A stretch of DNA of 64,000 bases from Nitrospirota bacterium (GTDB lineage Bacteria; Nitrospirota; UBA9217): NCBI GenBank assembly GCA_020052615.1, contig JAGVOT010000111.1, forward strand, positions 1 to 64,000. The letters are read 5' to 3'. Every line of letters begins with the position of its first letter. Within the stretch, counting starts at the first letter, position 1. Positions 38,583 to 47,287 of the stretch are shown here, in pieces. A program made the translations under genes and the position numbers. The notes below the pieces were generated by a model that worked only from the letters and a program-made list of their open reading frames with translations, ran no database searches and had not been told where the DNA came from.

Positions 38583-39446
38583 ATGTCTCTCTTCTTTAAT
38601 AAAGTAACCATCATCGGTGTCGGCCTCATCGGCGGTTCGCTGGCCAGGGTCATGAAGGCGCAAAAGATCTGCGGCGAAATCCACGGCGCCGGCAGGGGCC
38701 GCGAGACCCTGGAAGAGGCCATCAGACTGGGGGTCATCGACCACATGGGCCGGGGCCCTGCCCATGCGGTGGAGCACGCCGATCTCGTGGTCCTCGCAAC
38801 ACCGGTCGGGACCTTCGCTTCCCTTGTCCGGGAGATCGCGCCCCATCTGAAGAACGGAGCGATCCTGACCGATGTGGGCAGCGTGAAAGGCGGTCTGGTC
38901 AGGATCATCGAGGGTCTCCTTCCCCCGGGAGCTCGCTTTGTGCCCGGTCATCCCATTGCGGGCCGGGAAAAGCACGGTGTCGGCGCAGCGTCGGAAGACC
39001 TGTTCCGGGGCGCGAAGTGCATCATCACGCCCACGGAGAAGACCGACGTGAATGCCCTCGAGGCGGTCACCGCCTTGTGGACCGCCGCGGGAATGAACGT
39101 CGTCATCATGGACCCCGAGCAGCATGACCATATCTTCGCCGCCGTAAGCCATCTGCCCCATGCGGCGGCCTACGCCATGGTCAGCACGGTGGCGGAGTTC
39201 TCCTCAGGCGCGGACAACTATACAACCTTTTCCGGAGCGGGCTTCCGGGATTTCACCCGCATCGCCGCCAGTTCGCCGGAGATGTGGCGCGATATCTGCC
39301 TTTTGAACGGCAAGAACATCGTCGAGATGATCGAACAGTATCAGTTCGCGCTCAACAGGATCAAGAAAGCGGTCAAGCACAATGATGGGCGAAAGCTTGA
39401 GGAATTGTTCCGGTCGGCAAGCGACGTGCGGCGGGGGATGCAGTAA
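38583..39446 (+). CDS. tyrA: prephenate dehydrogenase
   Basis: VTIIGVGLIGGSLARVMKA, DVGSVKGGLV, GHPIAGREKHGVGAA. Confidence 0.94.
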   Translation: MSLFFNKVTIIGVGLIGGSLARVMKAQKICGEIHGAGRGRETLEEAIRLGVIDHMGRGPAHAVEHADLVVLATPVGTFASLVREIAPHLKNGAILTDVGSVKGGLVRIIEGLLPPGARFVPGHPIAGREKHGVGAASEDLFRGAKCIITPTEKTDVNALEAVTALWTAAGMNVVIMDPEQHDHIFAAVSHLPHAAAYAMVSTVAEFSSGADNYTTFSGAGFRDFTRIAASSPEMWRDICLLNGKNIVEMIEQYQFALNRIKKAVKHNDGRKLEELFRSASDVRRGMQ

Positions 39447-39450
39447 TCCC

Positions 39451-40749
39451 ATGGCAGACCTTGTGATAGATCCTTCCCCGGGACTCAGCGGCGAGCTGAC
39501 GCCGCCCGGCGATAAATCCATCTCGCACCGCGCGGTGATGTTCGCCGCGATCGCCGAAGGAAGGACGGAGATCACCGGTTTCCTTCCCGGTGAGGATACG
39601 CTGAACACCGCGAAGGCCGTGCGGATGCTCGGCATCACCGTGGCAGAGAGCGGGCCGGGCGCGCTGACCGTCGAGGGGAGGGGCCTCAACGGTCTCTCAG
39701 AACCTTCCGGCGTGCTCGATCTCGGGAATTCCGGGACCGGCATGCGGCTCCTTGCGGGCCTGCTGGCGGGGCAGGATTTCTTCTCGGTGCTGACCGGTGA
39801 CCAGTACCTGGCGAAACGGCCGATGGGCAGGATCGTGGAGCCGCTTCGCTCCATGGGCGCCGTCATCGAAGGCCGCTCCGGCGGGAAGTATGCGCCGCTC
39901 GCGATCCGGGGAGCAGGTAAGAACGTAAAGCCGTTGTCGTTCCTGAGCCCCATTGCCAGCGCCCAGGTGAAATCAGCGGTCATCCTGTGCGGATTGTACG
40001 CCGATGGCGTGACAACGGTCACCGAGCCGCACAAGTCACGGGACCATACGGAGAGAATGCTCCGGTTCTTCGGGGCCGCGGTGAAGGAAGACGGTCTCCA
40101 GGTGAGCGTGCGGGGAAGGCAGACCCTCACGGCGCGGGGAACGGTCGAGATCCCGGCGGACATCTCCTCTGCGGCGTTCTTCATGGTCGCCGCGTGCACC
40201 GTTCCCGGGTCCGACATCGTGATCAGGAACGTGGGCGTAAACCCCACGCGCACCGGCATCATCGATGTCCTGGTCTCGATGGGCGCGGACATCTCACTGC
40301 TCTCCCCGAGGGAGCAGGCCGGTGAACCGGTAGCCGACGTCCGGATCCGGTACCGAAGGCTCCACGCGGCCGCGGTCCGGGGAGACCTCATCCCGCGGTC
40401 CATCGACGAAATTCCGGTCATTGCCGTTGCAGCGGCAACGGCATCGGGGACAACGCTCATCAAAGACGCTGCAGAGCTCCGGGTAAAGGAATCAGACCGC
40501 ATTGCGACCATTGCAGCGGAGCTGCGGAAGATGGGTGCCGCTGTCAGGGAACTTCCTGATGGCCTGGAGATCACCGGCAGGGAGCGGCTCAACGGAGCGC
40601 CCTGCGAAAGCCACGGCGACCACCGCATCGCCATGTCGCTGGCGGTGGCCGGGCTTGCCGCGACCGGTCAGACCGCCGTTCGGGACGCTGAATGGATCGA
40701 GACCTCGTTCCCCGGTTTTGAGCACATGCTGAGGCAGTCGGCGTATTAA
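39451..40749 (+). CDS. aroA: 3-phosphoshikimate 1-carboxyvinyltransferase
   Basis: PPGDKSISHRAVMFAAIAEG, LGNSGTGMRLLAG, HGDHRIAMSLAVAGL. Confidence 0.95.
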   Translation: MADLVIDPSPGLSGELTPPGDKSISHRAVMFAAIAEGRTEITGFLPGEDTLNTAKAVRMLGITVAESGPGALTVEGRGLNGLSEPSGVLDLGNSGTGMRLLAGLLAGQDFFSVLTGDQYLAKRPMGRIVEPLRSMGAVIEGRSGGKYAPLAIRGAGKNVKPLSFLSPIASAQVKSAVILCGLYADGVTTVTEPHKSRDHTERMLRFFGAAVKEDGLQVSVRGRQTLTARGTVEIPADISSAAFFMVAACTVPGSDIVIRNVGVNPTRTGIIDVLVSMGADISLLSPREQAGEPVADVRIRYRRLHAAAVRGDLIPRSIDEIPVIAVAAATASGTTLIKDAAELRVKESDRIATIAAELRKMGAAVRELPDGLEITGRERLNGAPCESHGDHRIAMSLAVAGLAATGQTAVRDAEWIETSFPGFEHMLRQSAY

Positions 40750-40773
40750 CGAATGATCGAAGGAGTGGATGCC

Positions 40774-42048
40774 ATGATGAAAATACTTCGTATGATGGCC
40801 GCAATTCTCGCGATGGTCGCTGGTGCCGTGCCTTTCGCGGGCGCTGCAGAGCAGGCGATATTCGGTCCGCAGAAATATGATGTCAAGGAACGGCACGGAA
40901 AGGTGAACCGGTATACCGGAACGTTCATGGCCGGCGAAGCCCTGTATCTGATCAAGATCCAGAACGGCGATAAACTTCCCGAGAGATCGGATTGGATCGA
41001 GTTTACCCTGAACGGGGAAAAGCTCTTGAGGGACGAAAAATACGGATATCGCTATATTGCCGGTTTTGTGAACATGAAGAAGGAGAACACCTTCGAGATC
41101 GTGCTGAAGGACGATAAACCCTCCGGCTTTCGGAGACCGGCACTTCCGCCCCGGTTCGTTACTCTCACGGTCCAGCCGATCGCCCCTGCGCTGAATAAGA
41201 TGCATGGGATGTTCGGGCTGAATACGTGGGATGGCCTGGCCAAGTATTCCGAAACGATCCTGAAAATAAAGAATGCTGACGCGTTGTCTCTTGCCTTGTC
41301 GGCGTCAGGTCTTCAGAACGATGTCCCCGCGCGGTCGGATGCATTGCGGAAGCTCTCCGATCTGAAAGAGCAGAGCGCACAGGATTATCTTCTCATTACC
41401 TACGGGGATGTGAATTGCGTGCCTGATGTGCGCGGCGAGGCGGCCCTTGCCCTGGGTGTCCTTGGCGACAAGGCCGTCATCCCGGCGCTGATCCCCGGCG
41501 TCCTTGATCCTGAGGAAAAAGTGAGCATCGGTTCTGCCCGGGCCCTGTCTTTTTATCGCGAGGAGGATACGCAGGAGTCTCTCGTGAAAATGCTGGAACG
41601 GCTGGATTTTATGAGGAAGGACGCAGCCATCAGGGCGATCGTAAGTGCCGGCTGGAAGCCTGTCGGCACGATCCTGAAACTGGCCGAGTCCACCGATCGC
41701 CAGGTGGCCAATACCGCCACCAGACTTCTGGGCGGGATGCAGGATCCCCGGGCGACCGATCTGCTGCTAAAATTGCTCAATGAACCGGGCACACGGGACC
41801 AATCGGTTATCATCAGCGCCCTGGGAGACACAAAGGACCCGAGGGCGGTGGAACCCCTCCTGAAGATCGCGAACGATCACGAACTGCGGAAGGGGAAACA
41901 GGCTGAATTGGGTGAGGCCCTGGCCAACCTTGGTGACCAGCGGGCCGCCGAGCCCATAGCGGACATGATCAAGAAGGCGGACACCCGGATGTCCTGGGAC
42001 CGTCTTCGTGTGGCCTACAAAAAATTGACCGGCAAGGATTTCAAGTAG
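40774..42048 (+). CDS. secreted HEAT-repeat protein
   Basis: Signal peptide MMKILRMMAAILAMVAGAVPFAGAAEQ; C-terminal HEAT-like repeats (DKAVIPALIPGVLDPEEKVSIGSARALSFY, DPRATDLLLKLLN). Confidence 0.75.
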   Translation: MMKILRMMAAILAMVAGAVPFAGAAEQAIFGPQKYDVKERHGKVNRYTGTFMAGEALYLIKIQNGDKLPERSDWIEFTLNGEKLLRDEKYGYRYIAGFVNMKKENTFEIVLKDDKPSGFRRPALPPRFVTLTVQPIAPALNKMHGMFGLNTWDGLAKYSETILKIKNADALSLALSASGLQNDVPARSDALRKLSDLKEQSAQDYLLITYGDVNCVPDVRGEAALALGVLGDKAVIPALIPGVLDPEEKVSIGSARALSFYREEDTQESLVKMLERLDFMRKDAAIRAIVSAGWKPVGTILKLAESTDRQVANTATRLLGGMQDPRATDLLLKLLNEPGTRDQSVIISALGDTKDPRAVEPLLKIANDHELRKGKQAELGEALANLGDQRAAEPIADMIKKADTRMSWDRLRVAYKKLTGKDFK

Positions 42049-42096
42049 ACGGCCTGTCGTTTTTCCCGATCGAACACACGCTCCAATGAAGGGGAT

Positions 42097-42783
42097 ATGC
42101 ATAAGCGGAAAAAAGGCCTGGTCATAGCTATTGACGGGCCCTCGGGGGCCGGCAAGAGCACTATCGCACGTCTTCTTGCCCGGCGCCTCGGTTATACCTA
42201 CATCGACACCGGCGCCATGTACCGCGCCATCGGATGGAACGCGAAGCAGGAAGGGGTAGACCCCTCAGATGAGCCGGCCCTTCAGCGGCTTTGCTCCCGG
42301 ACCGATGTCACGATCCGGCATGATCCAGGCCTTCAACGGGTCCTGGTGAACGGCCGGGAGGTGACCGGCGAGATCCGCACCCCGGAAATGGGCATGCTGG
42401 CCTCGGCAGTCTCGAGATCCCCTGCGGTACGGGCGCGGCTTTTGACGCTCCAGCGGGGCCTCGGCGCATCGGGCGGGGTGGTGATGGACGGAAGGGACAT
42501 CGGAACCGTGGTCTTCCCCGGAGCGGACGTCAAGTTCTACCTCGACGCCAGCGCCGAGGAACGGGGACGGCGGCGCTGGCAGGAACTCAAGGAAAAAGGA
42601 ATGGACGTTGACCAGGCGGTCATCACCGAAGAGATACGGACTCGGGACCTTCAGGACAGCAGCCGCGCTCTTGCGCCGCTCAAGCGCGCGCCTGATGCCT
42701 GCTACGTGGATTCCAGTGCCATGACGATCGAAGAAGTTGTTGCCGCCATGCTGTCCGTTTGTGCGGAAAAGGACCCTCGGTAA
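42097..42783 (+). CDS. cmk: cytidylate kinase
   Basis: IAIDGPSGAGKSTIARLLARRLGYTYIDTGAMYRAIGW; GRDIGTVVFPGADVKFYLDASAEER. Confidence 0.95.
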   Translation: MHKRKKGLVIAIDGPSGAGKSTIARLLARRLGYTYIDTGAMYRAIGWNAKQEGVDPSDEPALQRLCSRTDVTIRHDPGLQRVLVNGREVTGEIRTPEMGMLASAVSRSPAVRARLLTLQRGLGASGGVVMDGRDIGTVVFPGADVKFYLDASAEERGRRRWQELKEKGMDVDQAVITEEIRTRDLQDSSRALAPLKRAPDACYVDSSAMTIEEVVAAMLSVCAEKDPR

Positions 42784-42786
42784 TCT

Positions 42787-43620
42787 ATGGAAGTCATCTT
42801 GGCGGAAAAGGCCGGTTTCTGCTTCGGCGTCCAGCGGGCCATCAATACAGCGTTCAAGGCCGCGGGCGAGGGAAGAGTGTTTTGCCTGGGGCCGCTCATT
42901 CATAACCCCCAGGAGGTGGCCCGGCTTAAGGATGCGGGAGTGGAGACGGTCGAAGATTTTTGCGGACTTAAGCCCGGAGATTCTTTGATCATCCGTTCTC
43001 ATGGCGTCCCGCCGTCGGTCCTTACCAAGGCCCGGGAACAGGGCCTGACCATCATTGACCTTACCTGTCCGTTCGTTGCAAAGGCCCAGCAGCACGCTGA
43101 TATGCTCCGGAAAGAAGGCTATCAGATCGTTGTCGTGGGAGAAAAAAGACACCCCGAGGTCCAGAGCATCCTGGGATATGCCGGCGAGAACTCCGTGGTC
43201 GTGGAAACACCTGAAGACATGGGCCAGATCACGTTTCAAGTCCGGCTCGGGGTGGTGGCTCAGACAACGCAATCCTATGGTAATTTTTCAGAAATTGTGC
43301 TAAGATTGCTTCGTCTTTCCAAGGAGTTAAAGGTCTTTAACACGATCTGCAGCTCCACGAAAGAACGGCAGGACGCGACCCGCATCCTTGCTTCGCGGGT
43401 CGATGTGATGTTCGTGGTGGGCGGCAGGAACAGTGCCAACACCAGCAGGCTGGTGTCCCTCAGCCGTGAAGCAGGGAAGCCGACCTATCACGTAGAGGTC
43501 GTCGATGAGATCCAGCCGGAATGGCTGAAGGGCGTCAGGACCGTGGGAGTGACGGCAGGGGCCTCGACGCCGGGCTGGGTCATCGATGCTGTCATCAGAC
43601 GATTACAGGCCGGTGGTTAA
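42787..43620 (+). CDS. ispH: 4-hydroxy-3-methylbut-2-enyl diphosphate reductase
   Basis: EVILAEKAGFCFGVQRAIN, GPLIHNPQEV, IRSHGVPP, DLTCPFVAK, TAGASTPGWVID. Confidence 0.95.
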   Translation: MEVILAEKAGFCFGVQRAINTAFKAAGEGRVFCLGPLIHNPQEVARLKDAGVETVEDFCGLKPGDSLIIRSHGVPPSVLTKAREQGLTIIDLTCPFVAKAQQHADMLRKEGYQIVVVGEKRHPEVQSILGYAGENSVVVETPEDMGQITFQVRLGVVAQTTQSYGNFSEIVLRLLRLSKELKVFNTICSSTKERQDATRILASRVDVMFVVGGRNSANTSRLVSLSREAGKPTYHVEVVDEIQPEWLKGVRTVGVTAGASTPGWVIDAVIRRLQAGG

Positions 43621-43669
43621 TAACCGACGGCAAGATCAGCGCTAGGGTATCAGGAGGGTTGGAAGTCTC

Positions 43670-45364
43670 ATGAACATGAGCAACGGAGATGTTGAGTTTG
43701 AGGACACGAACGCCGCAGAAGAGGACAGCAGCGAGTTCGAGCAGTTGTACAGCCAGTCGATCAAGAGCTTTCAGAAAGGCTCTCTCGTCACGGGCAGGGT
43801 GCTCCGGGTACAGTCCAACGCGGTCCTTGTCGATCTCGGTTACAAATCCGACGGGATCATCCCCATCGAACAGTTCACGCCCGAGGAGCTCGCAACGCTC
43901 AAGCCCGGTGACGAACTGGAGATGTTCCTGGAGCAGGCAGAGGACTCGAAGGGGAACCTCATCCTTTCCCGGGAAAAGGCCAAGAAACTGCAGGTATGGG
44001 ACGATCTTAACGCGGCGTCCCAGAACGGGACCACGCTGAAGGGCCGGGTCATTTCCAAGATCAAGGGCGGCCTCATGGTGGACATCGGCGTCCCGGCCTT
44101 TTTACCGGGATCCCAGATCGATATCAAGCCGGTGAGGGACCTTGACCAGTTCCTCGGTCAGGTGCTGGACCTGCGCATCATCAAAATGAACTCCGGCCGC
44201 GGCAACATCGTCCTCTCGCGCAGGGCCATCCTGGAAGGCGCGCAGAATGCCCGGAAAGAAGGCCTGCTTGCCGGCCTCGCCGAAGGGCAGACCGTGTCCG
44301 GCGTCGTGAAGAACATCACCGACTACGGCGTGTTCATCGACCTCGGCGGCATTGATGGCCTTATGCATGTTACCGACATGTCCTGGGCCAGGATAGGTCA
44401 TCCTTCCGAGCTGTTCAAGGTCGGGGACGCCGTGGAAGCGATCGTGCTCAAATACGACCGGGAGAAGCAGAAGATCTCCCTGGGTCTCAAACAGAAGACG
44501 CAGGATCCCTGGCTGTCGGTGGCGGAAAAATATCCTGTCGGTACGCGGGTACGCGGCAAGGTGACAAGCCTTGCGGACTACGGCGCTTTCGTCGAACTGG
44601 AGCGCGGTATCGAAGGCCTCGTGCACGTGTCCGAGATGTCCTGGACACAGAGGATAAAGCATCCCTCGAAAGTAATGACGGTCGGCGACATGGTGGATGC
44701 GCAGGTCCTTGCTGTCGATCCCGCTGCCAAGCGCATCTCGCTCGGGACCCGGCAGGTCGGTCCAAATCCCTGGGAGACCATCGGTCAGCGATACCCTGTC
44801 GGTTCCGTGGTCGAGGGCAAGATCAGGACCATTACGGATTTTGGGGCATTTGTCGGACTTGAGGAAGGGATCGACGGGCTGGTGCATATCTCGGACCTGT
44901 CCTGGACCCAGCATATAAAGCACCCTTCGGAGCTGCTCAAGAAAGGCCAATCGACCAAGGCCGTCGTCCTGAACATCGATCCTCAGAAACAGCGCATTTC
45001 CCTTGGCATCAAGCAGCTGACGGCCGACCCCTGGGAAACGGTCATTCCCGAGCGATACAAGGTCGGGAAGGATGAACAGGTGAAGGTCGCGAAAAAGGCC
45101 GAATTCGGGCTTTTCGTGGCGTTGGAGCACGGGATCGAGGGGTTGATACCGCTGTCGGAGATCCCGAAAGATGCTCCCGACATCAAAGAAGGCGATGAAG
45201 TGACCGCCCGGATCATGAAGGTCGACCGCGGCGACCACAAGATATCCCTCTCCATCAAAGCGCAGATCAAGGGGGAGGACAAAACAAGTCTGAAAGAATT
45301 CATGAAGCAGCAGGAAAAGTTCGATACGTCCATCGGCTCCCTGCTGAAGGATAGGGGGAAATAA
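43670..45364 (+). CDS. rpsA: 30S ribosomal protein S1
   Basis: Multiple S1 domains (GxVxxITDYGVFIDLGGIDGLMHVTDMSWARIGHPSE etc.). Confidence 0.95.
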   Translation: MNMSNGDVEFEDTNAAEEDSSEFEQLYSQSIKSFQKGSLVTGRVLRVQSNAVLVDLGYKSDGIIPIEQFTPEELATLKPGDELEMFLEQAEDSKGNLILSREKAKKLQVWDDLNAASQNGTTLKGRVISKIKGGLMVDIGVPAFLPGSQIDIKPVRDLDQFLGQVLDLRIIKMNSGRGNIVLSRRAILEGAQNARKEGLLAGLAEGQTVSGVVKNITDYGVFIDLGGIDGLMHVTDMSWARIGHPSELFKVGDAVEAIVLKYDREKQKISLGLKQKTQDPWLSVAEKYPVGTRVRGKVTSLADYGAFVELERGIEGLVHVSEMSWTQRIKHPSKVMTVGDMVDAQVLAVDPAAKRISLGTRQVGPNPWETIGQRYPVGSVVEGKIRTITDFGAFVGLEEGIDGLVHISDLSWTQHIKHPSELLKKGQSTKAVVLNIDPQKQRISLGIKQLTADPWETVIPERYKVGKDEQVKVAKKAEFGLFVALEHGIEGLIPLSEIPKDAPDIKEGDEVTARIMKVDRGDHKISLSIKAQIKGEDKTSLKEFMKQQEKFDTSIGSLLKDRGK

Positions 45365-45372
45365 CGCTCCCG

Positions 45373-46278
45373 ATGAAGAACAAACCGATCCTCATTATAC
45401 TGGTCTCGGCTGTGGCGCTGGGGGTGCTGTTCTTCTCCGTTCTGTATCTCGCCACCCTCATTGCCGGCGGGAAACCGTCGAAGTCCCTATCGCCCCTTCC
45501 GGGAATGGAAAAGATCGCGCTGGTCAAGATCGAGGGCCTGTTGATCACCGCCGACGCCATCGTTGAAGAGATCAATAACTATGCCGAGGATTCGTCGGTG
45601 CGGGCTATCCTTATCCGGATCGACAGTCCTGGCGGCGGTGTCGTGGCGTCCCAGGAGATATTCAACGCCGTATTGAACGCCAGGAACCAGCAAAAGAAGA
45701 AGGTCGTCGTATCCATGGGCTCCGTAGCGGCATCGGGTGGATATTATATAGCGGCGGCGGGGGACCGGATCGTCGCAAATCCCGGGACCCTGACCGGCAG
45801 CATTGGCGTAAAAATGGAGTTCGCCAACCTTGAAAAACTTCTTGAAAAGATCGGCGTCAGGGGCATGGTGGTCAAAGCGGGAGAATACAAGGACATGGGC
45901 TCCCCTTTCCGGGAAATGACCGAACATGAGAAGCTGCTGCTGCAGTGGGTCATCGATGACGTGCACAGCCAATTCATAGAAGCGGTGGCAAAGGGACGGA
46001 ACCTGCCGGAAGCCGACGTGAAGGCCATAGCCGACGGGAGGATCTTTACCGGTCGGCAGGCCCTTCACCTGCAGCTTGTTGATCAGCTCGGTGATCTCGA
46101 GGACAGCATCCGCGTGGCCGCGGAACTCGCCGGGATCAAAGGGAAACCCAAGATCGTGAAGAAAGAGAAGAGGGTGCAGTTCCTCGAATACTTCAAGGAA
46201 GAGACGGCAGCATGGTTCTCTGATATCATCACCCGAAGTCTGGACCGCGGTAAGGTCAGTCTTCAGTTCCGGTATTAG
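45373..46278 (+). CDS. sppA: signal peptide peptidase SppA
   Basis: IRIDSPGGGVVASQEIFNAV, VVSMGSVAASGGYYIAAAGDRIVANPGTLTGSIGV. Confidence 0.93.
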   Translation: MKNKPILIILVSAVALGVLFFSVLYLATLIAGGKPSKSLSPLPGMEKIALVKIEGLLITADAIVEEINNYAEDSSVRAILIRIDSPGGGVVASQEIFNAVLNARNQQKKKVVVSMGSVAASGGYYIAAAGDRIVANPGTLTGSIGVKMEFANLEKLLEKIGVRGMVVKAGEYKDMGSPFREMTEHEKLLLQWVIDDVHSQFIEAVAKGRNLPEADVKAIADGRIFTGRQALHLQLVDQLGDLEDSIRVAAELAGIKGKPKIVKKEKRVQFLEYFKEETAAWFSDIITRSLDRGKVSLQFRY

Positions 46279-46308
46279 AAGGAAAAGGGCGCAAGAGGAG
46301 GATCGTTC

Positions 46309-46593
46309 ATGACGAAGGCGGAGTTGATCGACAGGATATCGGAAAAAAAGCCGGGTCTTACCAGGAAACAGGTCGAGGTGGTCGTGAACACCGTTCTCGA
46401 CAGCATCAAGTTCGCCCTGGCGAAGGAAGACAAGGTCGAGATCCGGGGTTTCGGCAGTTTCCGGATCCGCCATCGCCGCGCCAAGGAAGGCCGGAACCCG
46501 AAGACCGGTGAAACGGTCTCGGTCCCCCCCAAGAAGGTCCCGTTCTTCAAGGCCGGGAAAGAGATGCGCGAAATGGTCGACGGCAAGATCTGA
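46309..46593 (+). CDS. HU/IHF family DNA-binding protein
   Basis: MTKAELIDRISEKKPGLTRKQVEVVVNTVLDSIKFALAKEDKVEIRGFGSFRIRHRRAKEGRNPKTGETV. Confidence 0.95.
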   Translation: MTKAELIDRISEKKPGLTRKQVEVVVNTVLDSIKFALAKEDKVEIRGFGSFRIRHRRAKEGRNPKTGETVSVPPKKVPFFKAGKEMREMVDGKI

Positions 46594-46627
46594 GGCCGAC
46601 GTCCTCCTGTGCACGGCACGCGCGGCT

Positions 46628-47287
46628 TCAGTCGATCTGAATGATGCCTTTTTGGATCGCGAACTTGATCAAGCCGGCGCGGGAATGGATCTTGAGCTTT
46701 TCGCTGATGTTGGTCTGATGGGCAATGACGGTTTTCACGCTGATGTTCAGGATATCGGCGGCTTCTTTGTGCGTGTGGCCTTCGGCAATGAGCTTCAACA
46801 CCTGCTTCTCCCGGTCGGTCAACAGATCGTACGGGTCCTCCAGCAGTTCTCCTTTTTGGATTCCCAGATAACCATCAATCACTCCCGATGCTATGGAGGG
46901 GTGTACATAGACTTTTCCCGCCTTGACGGCCCGTATGGCCGTCAGGAGGTCCTCACCCACCGCTTTCTTCAGGAGATATCCCGAAGCCCCCGCCTTGAAG
47001 AACCGCTTGATATACATCATGTCCTCGTACTGGGTCAGCACCAGGATCTTGGTCCCGGGATGGTGCTTCTTGATCTCCAGCGTCGCTTCGAGCCCGCCGA
47101 GCCTCGGCATCGAGATGTCCATGAGGACGATGTCGGGCTTGTGCTTCTTGACGGCCTCGATGGCCTCCACGCCGTCCGCGGCTTCGCCCACGACCTCGCA
47201 ATCCTCGGACATGTTGAGGAATGACGCGATCCCCTGGCGGACCATCGCATGGTCATCGGCGATCAGTATCCTTGTTTTATTGCCCAT
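46628..47287 (-). CDS. NarL/FixJ-family LuxR-type response regulator
   Basis: RILIADDHAMVRQGIASFLN; LTDREKQVLKLIAEGHTHKEAADILNISVKTVIAHQTNISEKL. Confidence 0.95.
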   Translation of the reverse strand: MGNKTRILIADDHAMVRQGIASFLNMSEDCEVVGEAADGVEAIEAVKKHKPDIVLMDISMPRLGGLEATLEIKKHHPGTKILVLTQYEDMMYIKRFFKAGASGYLLKKAVGEDLLTAIRAVKAGKVYVHPSIASGVIDGYLGIQKGELLEDPYDLLTDREKQVLKLIAEGHTHKEAADILNISVKTVIAHQTNISEKLKIHSRAGLIKFAIQKGIIQID

